A stretch of 9,356 bases of DNA from an uncultured Peptostreptococcaceae bacterium. Lineage in GTDB: Bacteria; Bacillota; Clostridia; Tissierellales; Peptoniphilaceae. Position 1 is the first letter of the stretch; each line of letters starts with the position of its first letter. The stretch lies in NCBI GenBank assembly GCA_945910665.1, contig CAMDZK010000029.1, positions 1-9,356 of the forward strand, given 5' to 3'. Position numbers and translations under genes: made by a program. The notes below the pieces were generated by a model. The model searched no databases, was not told the DNA's origin, and was given only the letters and a program-made list of their open reading frames with translations. Positions 1 through 6,171 of the stretch are shown piece after piece.

Positions 1-1
1 A

Positions 2-598
2 AAATGGCTGAGCAACCGTATTACAGAACTATCCCATGGCGATGGATACAATCCAACGATTCATATTGATGTATATGGAACCTTAGGAATTATCTTTGGC
101 GTCGATGGATTTGAAGAAATGGCTTCCTATTTAGACACCTTAGCAGAAGCTGCAAAACCCTATCAACTTCGCATTGAAGGCCCAATGGATGCAGGAAACA
201 AAGAAGATCAAATTCGTTGTTTGGCAGCATTACGCAAAGAATTAGATGAAAAGAGCATTCCTGTGGAAATTGTCGCTGATGAATGGTGTAATACCCTACA
301 AGATATTAAAGACTTTGCCGATGCAAAAGCTGGACACATGATTCAAATCAAAACTCCAGACTTAGGCGGTATTCAAAACGTGGTAGAAGCAATTCTCTAC
401 TGTAAAGAAAAAGGCGTGCTCGCATACCAAGGTGGAACCTGTAACGAAACAGAGCGTTCTTGCCAAATTTGCGTCCATGTTGGAATGGCAGCCGGTTGCG
501 ACCAAATCTTAGCGAAACCAGGAATGGGCGTCGACGAAGGATTTATGATTGTTTATAATGAAATGCAACGCATTTTAGCCCTTAGAAAGGCTAGATAA
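2..598 (+). CDS. mal: Methylaspartate ammonia-lyase, C-terminal part (5' end outside window)
   Basis: Methylaspartate ammonia-lyase (EC 4.3.1.2) removes ammonia from L-threo-3-methylaspartate to give mesaconate, using Mg2+; it is a cytosolic enolase-superfamily enzyme. The frame is open from base 2, well before the first ATG at 119, and the upstream residues are family-typical (YNPTIHIDVYGT, residues 16-27 of the fragment), so the gene is cut by the window edge and ATG 119 is internal. About 198 residues remain of a usual length near 413. Known catalytic positions can be matched to the Clostridium tetanomorphum enzyme: metal ligands D in HIDVYGT, E in IEGP and D in VADEW, then Q and K in MIQIKTP (the K is the base) and C in GGTCNET. 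The last metal ligand, Q, K and C keep the same relative spacing. The stop overlaps the next start by one base (TAATG). I see no damage; the enzyme should be active. Confidence 0.95.
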   Translation, partial: KWLSNRITELSHGDGYNPTIHIDVYGTLGIIFGVDGFEEMASYLDTLAEAAKPYQLRIEGPMDAGNKEDQIRCLAALRKELDEKSIPVEIVADEWCNTLQDIKDFADAKAGHMIQIKTPDLGGIQNVVEAILYCKEKGVLAYQGGTCNETERSCQICVHVGMAAGCDQILAKPGMGVDEGFMIVYNEMQRILALRKAR

Positions 599-1548
599 TG
601 AGTTATTCGGATCGTATGCAGAGGAACCATCTTGTGAGCATTTACCTCGCTCCAAGAGGCTATCCTCGTATGGCCGACCAGGGTGAGCAAATCGGCCAGC
701 TGTATTTAAGCCCCTTCGATTTATTGATTGGGGTTATTGGTGATGCGGGCAGTGGTAAAAGCATGTTGATTAAAGGTATGTTTCCAGGCCTTGAACTCAC
801 CAATGACGACGAAGGGTTAAACGTTCGTCCTTTACCACTCATGACGATTGAAGAGGACGCCTTTTACTCCGCGCATACCTATCACATCGATATGCAGTTC
901 GAGTCGGCATTTTATCAAATGCATGACATTGTAGAAGCGATTCTAAAGGCCCTTTCTTTAAAAAAACGCGTCGTTGTGGAACATTTTGATATGCTTTACC
1001 CAGCGCTTGGTAGAAATGCGGATTTACTGCTTGGGATTGGTGAAGAAATCATCATTACACGCCCGACAGAATTTGGTCCTGAACCCGAGGAAGTGAAACG
1101 CGTCGTGTATAAATCGATTGTTTACCGCAAGATGGCTCATTCTGCAGAAGAGCTTTTAACGATTGCCTTAGAAAAGCAAGGGTATAGCGCATTTCGCCAT
1201 TCCGAGGTGCGACACGGTTTTCTCATTTTATTTGATGAGAAGCCTGACCTCGATATCGAAAAACTCCGGGCCGATGTACAAACAATGATCGACCAAAAGC
1301 TTCCCATCGCTTATAAAAACGACAATCACATTAGCGTCGGCGAATGGATACGAGCCTGCCAAGGACCGCGCATGCACGTGAATAATACGGGAGATATCAA
1401 AGATTTTCTCATCTACCCGCAATTGACACAAGATCCTTTTACAAAGAGTTGGATGCTATTAACCTTGGTTGGAGTAGAAAGTATTGAAGACATCCGCGTG
1501 GTGAATACGTTGTTTACAGACTTAGATGGATCGAAAGGAAAATCATGA
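598..1548 (+). CDS. P-loop NTPase fused to an AlaX/AlaRS second-additional-domain-like module; function unknown
   Basis: A 316-residue cytosolic protein of unknown role. The N-terminal part has a clear Walker A motif, GDAGSGKS (residues 48-55), after a beta-strand-like LLIGVI, and a possible Walker B strand KRVVVEHFD (123-131), as in small nucleoside-kinase-type P-loop proteins. From about residue 176 the text matches the editing domain of alanyl-tRNA synthetase and AlaX. HSAEELL (181-187) lines up with HSATHLL, the second histidine being Glu185. C254-QGPRM-H260-VNNTGDIKDF lines up with the family CGGTHVxNTGEIxxF, with two extra residues between Cys and His. Three of four usual zinc ligands are therefore kept. 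The start is set by GAAAGG (585-590), 7 bases before ATG; the end overlaps the next gene by ATGA. Its place between methylaspartate ammonia-lyase and mesaconase suggests a role tied to this pathway, but which is not shown. I believe similar proteins are named only after the alanine-tRNA synthetase domain. Confidence 0.8.
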   Translation: MSYSDRMQRNHLVSIYLAPRGYPRMADQGEQIGQLYLSPFDLLIGVIGDAGSGKSMLIKGMFPGLELTNDDEGLNVRPLPLMTIEEDAFYSAHTYHIDMQFESAFYQMHDIVEAILKALSLKKRVVVEHFDMLYPALGRNADLLLGIGEEIIITRPTEFGPEPEEVKRVVYKSIVYRKMAHSAEELLTIALEKQGYSAFRHSEVRHGFLILFDEKPDLDIEKLRADVQTMIDQKLPIAYKNDNHISVGEWIRACQGPRMHVNNTGDIKDFLIYPQLTQDPFTKSWMLLTLVGVESIEDIRVVNTLFTDLDGSKGKS

Positions 1549-2387
1549 GAACAATACAAACGCAAGAAATAGAAAAAGTTGTTGCTGATCTCTTCTTGCA
1601 AGCGAATTATAATATCGAACCTGAAATTGAAGAAGCCGTAGCCGCCGCTGCGAAATCAGAAACCTCTGAAGTCGGTCGCTTTGTTTTAGAGCAACTGAGT
1701 GAAAACTACAAAATCGCCAGAGAAGAAAAACTCGCCATCTGTCAAGATACGGGACTTGCTGTGGTTTTTGTAGACATTGGGGAAGACGTTCATATTAAAG
1801 GAAACCTCCAAAAAGCGATCGATGCAGGAATCAGAAAAGCTTATGAAGAAGGGTATTTGCGTAAATCTGTCGTGAAAGATCCGCTCTTTGACCGCACCAA
1901 TACAGGCGATAATACACCAGCGGTTGTTTATACGCGTTTTGTTCCAGGCGACAAAGTGGAAATTTTGGCCAGTGCCAAGGGCTTTGGCTGTGAAAATATG
2001 AGCCGCACGAAAATGCTCATTCCATCGGATGGTCTCGAAGGCGTGATTGACTTCATATTGGAAACCGTAAAAATTGCAGGGCCAAACACATGCCCACCAT
2101 CCGTGGTTGGCGTTGGTGTCGGTGGCACAATCGATTATGCTGCCATGCTTTCAAAACGCGCTCTCATGCGACCTCTTGCAGATGAGCATCCAGATTCCAA
2201 TTATCGCCAATTAGAAAAAGACCTATTGGAAAAAATTAATGAACTGGGTATCGGACCTGGCGGCTTTGGTGGAAAAATGACGTCCCTTGGCGTAAAAATT
2301 GAAGCGTATCCAACCCATATTGCATCCATCCCTGTGTGTGTGACCATGTGTTGCCATGCTTCGCGCCACGCAAGAGCTGTACTGTGA
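1545..2387 (+). CDS. Class I fumarase-type hydratase alpha subunit, probable mesaconase (mesaconate hydratase) alpha
   Basis: Alpha subunit (280 aa, normal length) of a two-subunit, oxygen-sensitive [4Fe-4S] hydratase of the class I fumarase / L-tartrate dehydratase family. In this operon the likely reaction is mesaconate + water to (S)-citramalate; class I enzymes can act on both fumarate and mesaconate, so fumarase activity is also possible. The three cluster cysteines are visible: C66 in CQDTG, C183 in NTCPPSVVGVG and C270 in CCHASR. Other family segments are DPLFDRTNTGDNTP (about 112-125) and GPGGFGGKMTSLGV (237-250). C149 in KGFGCENMS stands where many relatives have Ser, and C269 is next to C270, so two extra cysteines lie near the cluster-binding elements. 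ATG overlaps the previous stop (ATGA) and has AAAGGA at 1534-1539, 5 bases away. Confidence 0.93.
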   Translation: MRTIQTQEIEKVVADLFLQANYNIEPEIEEAVAAAAKSETSEVGRFVLEQLSENYKIAREEKLAICQDTGLAVVFVDIGEDVHIKGNLQKAIDAGIRKAYEEGYLRKSVVKDPLFDRTNTGDNTPAVVYTRFVPGDKVEILASAKGFGCENMSRTKMLIPSDGLEGVIDFILETVKIAGPNTCPPSVVGVGVGGTIDYAAMLSKRALMRPLADEHPDSNYRQLEKDLLEKINELGIGPGGFGGKMTSLGVKIEAYPTHIASIPVCVTMCCHASRHARAVL

Positions 2388-2390
2388 GGA
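2386..2390 (+). promoter_or_regulatory. Ribosome binding site setting the beta-subunit start
   Basis: GAGGA begins at the second base of the alpha-subunit stop codon and lies 5 bases before ATG 2396. It favours that ATG over the in-frame ATG at 2336, which would add 20 residues lying wholly inside the alpha-subunit gene. Confidence 0.6.
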
Positions 2391-2395
2391 AGACG

Positions 2396-2944
2396 ATGAA
2401 TAGAAAACGCATATCATTACCATTAACTGACGAAGCAATTGCAGATTTAAAAGCAGGAGACGGTGTTCTTTTAAACGGGACGATCTATACTGGACGAGAT
2501 GCTGCCCATATTCGAATGGCGGAATCCTTGGAAAAAGGGGAGGAACTACCCATTGATATTGAAGGGCAAGTCATCTATTATGTAGGACCAACTCCTGCGC
2601 GCCCAGGCCATGCCGTAGGTTCTTGTGGACCTACTTCAGCGTACCGGATGGACCGCTTTACACCCATGCTCTTAGAGAGAGGACTCAAGGGAATGATTGG
2701 CAAGGGAAGCCGAAGCCAAGAAACGGTGGATGCGATCAAAAAGCATAAGGCGATCTATTTTGCTGCGGTCGGTGGCGCTGCGGCTCTTTTATCCAAAGCA
2801 GTAAAAAGTAGTCGCGTCATCGCCTATGAAGACTTAGGACCAGAAGCGATTCGCAAATACGACGTGGTGGATTTTCCCGCTGTCGTCGTCGTTGATTCCT
2901 ACGGAAATAACCAATACGCGCAATTTGCACACGATGAGGATTGA
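2396..2944 (+). CDS. Class I fumarase-type hydratase beta subunit, probable mesaconase beta
   Basis: Beta subunit (182 aa, usual size) that completes the active site of the Fe-S hydratase made with the alpha subunit just upstream; together they would convert mesaconate to (S)-citramalate. Family signatures are plain: GPTPARPGHAVGSCGPTSAY (64-83) followed by RMD, with the Thr/Arg substrate-binding segment; IGKGS (101-105); GGAAALL (126-132); and EDLGPEAI (145-152). The start at ATG 2396 fits the family length and the Shine-Dalgarno site before it; only 8 bases separate it from the alpha stop. The gene ends 11 bases inside the citC start region. Without the context it would be called fumarase or tartrate dehydratase beta. 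Confidence 0.93.
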   Translation: MNRKRISLPLTDEAIADLKAGDGVLLNGTIYTGRDAAHIRMAESLEKGEELPIDIEGQVIYYVGPTPARPGHAVGSCGPTSAYRMDRFTPMLLERGLKGMIGKGSRSQETVDAIKKHKAIYFAAVGGAAALLSKAVKSSRVIAYEDLGPEAIRKYDVVDFPAVVVVDSYGNNQYAQFAHDED

Positions 2945-3896
2945 TCGAATTGACCCAGAGAGCTTTCAACTGGAAGAGGTGAAAGCTCTCTTAACGCGCG
3001 TCGATTTAGATTTTGAACCTTTTACCATTCTTTTTGCGGGTTATGAACAAGAAAAAATTGTCGCCTGCGGTGCTTTGGATGGAAACATTCTCAAAATGTT
3101 TGCGGTGGATCCCCTGTATCAAGAATTGGGATACACGGACGCGATTCTCGCCGCCCTCTTAAAAGAAGGTTCCGAACAAGGACATGAAGATTTATTTATC
3201 TTTACGAAGTCAGAATATAAAAACCATTTTCATCAGGGGGGATTTACCCTTTTGGCCGACACGGGAAAAGTGGTCTTATTGCATCGAGGACCTCATTCTC
3301 CCGAAGCTTGGTTAGCCAATCATCCCCCTCGAAGAAACGGCGTTGCAGCCATTGTCATGAATGCAAACCCCATGACCAATGGTCACTTGGAACTCGTAAA
3401 ACAAGCAGCACGAGAGAATTTTGTGCTGGTTTTTGTCGTGGAAGAAAACCGATCCGACGTGCCATTTGCCACACGCTTTACCATTGTACAAGAGACATTG
3501 AAAGAGATGGATAATGTACAAGTCCTACCATCGGGTCCTTATATTATCTCCAGTAAAACTTTCCCCACCTATTTTATGAAAGCGGTGAATGAACGAAGCC
3601 GTGAATACGCGAAACTAGATGCCCTTCTCTTTAAGAAATATTTTGTCCCTTTTTATGGCATCACAAAGCGCTATCTCGGTTCGGAACCCATGGATTTAGC
3701 AACTGCTCAATACAACGAAACCTTACTGGAAATTTTACCGCCAGAATGTGAAGTCATCATCATGGACCGTTTGGAAACGGACGATGGAAAAGTGATAACT
3801 GCTTCCAGAGTGCGAGAAGCGGCAAAATTGGGGAAGTTCGATGCCATCAAAGAGGTTGTGCCAAAAGCCACATGGGAGTATCTCAATGATTTATGA
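2934..3896 (+). CDS. citC: Citrate/citramalate lyase ligase (acetate:SH-acyl-carrier-protein ligase)
   Basis: CitC activates the lyase by acetylating the thiol of the CitD prosthetic group with acetate and ATP; cytosolic. From ATG 2934 it is 320 aa. Residues 1 to about 118 form a GNAT-like N-terminal domain (FAVDPLYQELGYTDAILAAL, 56-75). The rest is a nucleotidyltransferase-fold ligase: MNANPMTNGH (142-151) is the HxGH-type ATP site, ISSKTFPTYF (205-214) is the characteristic CitC motif, KRYLGSEP (245-252) and ITASRVREA (288-296, the ISSTxxR-type element) follow. ATG 2934 overlaps the beta stop by 11 bases. No Shine-Dalgarno is evident, so translation probably depends on coupling; an upstream in-frame TTG at 2892 is less likely. 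In this operon it should serve citramalate lyase. Confidence 0.92.
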   Translation: MRIDRIDPESFQLEEVKALLTRVDLDFEPFTILFAGYEQEKIVACGALDGNILKMFAVDPLYQELGYTDAILAALLKEGSEQGHEDLFIFTKSEYKNHFHQGGFTLLADTGKVVLLHRGPHSPEAWLANHPPRRNGVAAIVMNANPMTNGHLELVKQAARENFVLVFVVEENRSDVPFATRFTIVQETLKEMDNVQVLPSGPYIISSKTFPTYFMKAVNERSREYAKLDALLFKKYFVPFYGITKRYLGSEPMDLATAQYNETLLEILPPECEVIIMDRLETDDGKVITASRVREAAKLGKFDAIKEVVPKATWEYLNDL

Positions 3897-5109
3897 AACC
3901 AGAGAAGAACGAGCGCATCGCCAACACGAATTGGCAAAAGAGTTTGAAACGATCGTGATCATAAGACCCAATTTTCCAGGGAAAGAAAAGAAAAATCCAG
4001 TCGCCAATTTTGTTTCACTCCTGATGATGATTGCAATGGAAAAAGAACTTCCCATTTGCCACAGGGAAACCATGTATAAAGAAGAAGGACTTATTTTTTT
4101 ACTTGGCACCGCGAAAGAGGCTTTGGAAGTAAAAGAATACGCCCTTCAATTGGAAGAAAATCATCCATTAGGTCGTCTGGTTGATATTGATGTGATGAAT
4201 ACAAGTGGCGAGATGAGTCGAAGGGAGTTGGGGCACGACGAAAGAAAATGCTTTATCTGCTCCAAACGGGCGGTCCTCTGTGTGAGAAATCGGACCCATA
4301 CATTGGATGAAGTGATTGATTTTTTCTATCGTCAAGTGGAAATCTATCTCATGCCTGTGGATAAAAAAGAGCGTTTCTTGCGGACCTTACTCTTTGCGAT
4401 AACCACAGAACTTTCACGGATTCGCACCTACGGTTGCGTCGGATTTTCGACGACGGGAGTTCATGCAGATATGGATGCGGGGACCTTTATCGATAGTACA
4501 AAAGCGCTCTTAGGCATTTTGAAGGAAATGCCGGAAGAGACAACCTTTCAACAGCTTCGCACATACGGAGTGGAAGGGGAGAAAAAACTCATGCAGGCGA
4601 CCCAAGGAATCAACGCGCAAAAGGGACTCCACTTTTTTTCTTTGCTCTTGTTCGATGCTTATCTTAACTGTGATTTCAAGTCGATGAAGGACTATATCTC
4701 TAACCGAACCCAGTCATTAAAGGAAGATTTATTGCACCCGCCTCCGCACTTCTCCAAAGAAAACTGCGGTGCGAGAGGGCATGCATTGGAAGGGTTTGAT
4801 ACTTTATTTGAGAATGTGGACCGTGCGAAGAATATCGATGCGTGCACCCTTTGGTGGATGCAAAACACGGATGACACGACGGCCATTCGCCGAAGAGGCA
4901 TAGAATTCTGGAGAAAAGCCCAAGCGATGGCAAAGCCAGAAGGAACGTTGGAGAAAAAAGATTATTTTAATGAATTTTGTATCAAAGAAGGAATTTCTAC
5001 GGGTGGAGTGGCAGATTTAGTGACCTGCACCTTGACCCTGTATCTGTTAAAGGAGGAAGAGGATGGAAATCAAAAAAAAAGCCGTTTGCGGGACATTCAG
5101 CTCCAATGA
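3886..5109 (+). CDS. citXG: CitX-CitG fusion: apo-lyase phosphoribosyl-dephospho-CoA transferase / triphosphoribosyl-dephospho-CoA synthase
   Basis: A 407-aa bifunctional enzyme that makes and attaches the 2'-(5''-phosphoribosyl)-3'-dephospho-CoA arm of the lyase acyl carrier. The CitX part is about 1-145: RPNFPGKEKKNP (27-38), GRLVDIDV (96-103) and the Cys/Arg segment RKCFICSKRAVLCVRNRTH (120-138). The CitG part is about 160-390: GCVGFSTTGVHADMDAGTF (183-201), QATQGINAQKG (237-247), CGARGHALEGF (294-304) and STGGVADLV (371-379), matching the family PGLVDxxNxGAHxDM, GVNTHKG, GARGE and PGGxADLL blocks. The CitG blocks are divergent: KPGLV reads TYGCV and THKG reads AQKG. Separate CitX and CitG proteins are common, and fused forms are known (Haemophilus type). 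ATG 3886 has GGGAG at 3874-3878, 7 bases away, and overlaps citC by 11 bases. The 3' end overlaps citD by 47 bases. Confidence 0.88.
   Translation: MIYETREERAHRQHELAKEFETIVIIRPNFPGKEKKNPVANFVSLLMMIAMEKELPICHRETMYKEEGLIFLLGTAKEALEVKEYALQLEENHPLGRLVDIDVMNTSGEMSRRELGHDERKCFICSKRAVLCVRNRTHTLDEVIDFFYRQVEIYLMPVDKKERFLRTLLFAITTELSRIRTYGCVGFSTTGVHADMDAGTFIDSTKALLGILKEMPEETTFQQLRTYGVEGEKKLMQATQGINAQKGLHFFSLLLFDAYLNCDFKSMKDYISNRTQSLKEDLLHPPPHFSKENCGARGHALEGFDTLFENVDRAKNIDACTLWWMQNTDDTTAIRRRGIEFWRKAQAMAKPEGTLEKKDYFNEFCIKEGISTGGVADLVTCTLTLYLLKEEEDGNQKKSRLRDIQLQ
5049..5056 (+). promoter_or_regulatory. Strong ribosome binding site for citD, inside citXG
   Basis: AAAGGAGG, a near-perfect anti-16S match, lies 6 bases before ATG 5063 and within the last codons of citXG. 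It fixes the citD start despite the long overlap and suggests high CitD output independent of coupling. Confidence 0.7.
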
Positions 5110-5320
5110 CGCTTTTGTGACGGTGGAACCAGCAAAAGAGTTAATCCTTTCAATTGAAAGTCCCGTCTATTATGAGTTTGGCGAACAAATCGAAAAAGTG
5201 GTACGAGAAACTTTGCAAAAAATGGACGTCACACAAGGCTCCATTCAAATTGAAGACAAAGGAGCTTTGGACTGTACCATTATCGCCCGCGTGGAGACTG
5301 CGATAAGGAGGGCCCAATGA
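5063..5320 (+). CDS. citD: Citrate/citramalate lyase gamma subunit (acyl carrier protein)
   Basis: The small acyl carrier subunit (85 aa; family about 95-100) of the lyase complex. It carries the dephospho-CoA-derived arm that shuttles acetyl/acyl groups between CitF and CitE. Ser14 in GTFSSND (10-16) falls at the position of the prosthetic-group serine (Ser14 in Klebsiella). The C-terminal signature DKGALDC (65-71) followed by IIARVETAIRRA is typical. It is made from its own strong ribosome binding site within citXG and overlaps citE by ATGA. The 47-base overlap with citXG probably reflects drift of the citXG stop downstream, since the last ~15 citXG residues are low-complexity and polar. 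Confidence 0.93.
   Translation: MEIKKKAVCGTFSSNDAFVTVEPAKELILSIESPVYYEFGEQIEKVVRETLQKMDVTQGSIQIEDKGALDCTIIARVETAIRRAQ
5305..5311 (+). promoter_or_regulatory. Ribosome binding site for citE
   Basis: AAGGAGG at the end of citD, 5 bases before ATG 5317, which confirms the ATGA-overlapping start. Confidence 0.6.
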
Positions 5321-6171
5321 ACCGACGATCCATTTTATTTATGCCGGGAAATAACCCTGGCATGCTCCAAGATGCAGATGTCCTCGGTGCAGATACGATT
5401 ATTTTCGATTTAGAAGATGCGGTTGCCCTCGATGAAAAAGACAGTGCCCGTTCTCTCGTTCTACAAGCTCTTGAAACAATTGACTTTAAACACAGTGAAG
5501 TGACTGTGCGCATCAATCCCATCGACAGTCCTTGGTGGCAAGAAGATTTACAGACTATCCTTCCTGCAAACCCAGATGCCATCGTTCTCCCAAAGGCAAA
5601 TCGAGAAGCCATTGAGACGATGGAACAATACTTAGAAGTAAAGGGAATACTCGAATCTGTGAAGTGGCTTCTTCTCATCGAATCACCCATGGATGTGATG
5701 CATCTAAAAGAGATTTGCGAAGCAAGTACACGCATCGAAGCCCTTTGCTTAGGGGGCGAAGATTACTCGTCCAACTTGGGTGTCAAAAGAACAAAAGAGG
5801 GACTTGAGATACAGTACGCGCGCATGGCGATTGCCACAGCTGCGAAAGCCTACGGGTATGATGCCATCGATACGCCTTTTACGGACGTGGACGATGAAGA
5901 AGGACTCCTAGAGAACATGAAGCTAGCCAAAGCGATCGGTATGAATGGCATGCTCTTAATTGGCCCTCGTCAAGTGGAGACGGTGAATCGATTTTTCTCC
6001 CCTTCAGAGCATGAGATTATCGAAGCCAAAGAGATTTTACGCTTAAATGAAACCTATAAAAGCCAAGGTTTAGGTGTATTTAGTTTCAAAGGAAAAATGG
6101 TCGATGCGCCAGTCATCGCGCGAGCGGAACAAACGATGGTTGCAGCAAAACGATGGGGGTTAGCAGAATGA
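5317..6171 (+). CDS. citE: Citrate/citramalate lyase beta subunit (CitE; probably citramalyl-ACP lyase here)
   Basis: The carbon-carbon cleaving subunit, a 284-aa HpcH/HpaI-aldolase-family TIM barrel, Mg2+-dependent. In citrate lyase it splits citryl-ACP to acetyl-ACP and oxaloacetate; in this operon the expected reaction is citramalyl-ACP to acetyl-ACP and pyruvate. Visible family motifs: RSILFMPGNN (4-13), FDLEDAV (30-36), VRIN (64-67), the metal-site Glu in LLIES (119-123), GGEDYSSNLG (146-155) and the C-terminal FSFKGKMVDAPVIARAEQ (255-272). Length is close to the usual 290. I cannot separate citrate from citramalate specificity by eye. It overlaps both neighbours by ATGA, matching the fixed stoichiometry of the complex. 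Confidence 0.92.
   Translation: MNRRSILFMPGNNPGMLQDADVLGADTIIFDLEDAVALDEKDSARSLVLQALETIDFKHSEVTVRINPIDSPWWQEDLQTILPANPDAIVLPKANREAIETMEQYLEVKGILESVKWLLLIESPMDVMHLKEICEASTRIEALCLGGEDYSSNLGVKRTKEGLEIQYARMAIATAAKAYGYDAIDTPFTDVDDEEGLLENMKLAKAIGMNGMLLIGPRQVETVNRFFSPSEHEIIEAKEILRLNETYKSQGLGVFSFKGKMVDAPVIARAEQTMVAAKRWGLAE

Noticed and set aside
5280..5735. 151-codon minus-strand open frame opposite citE
   Set aside because: Lies wholly against citD/citE, which have clear family motifs; Ser/Arg-rich text and no ribosome binding site. It is an antisense shadow.
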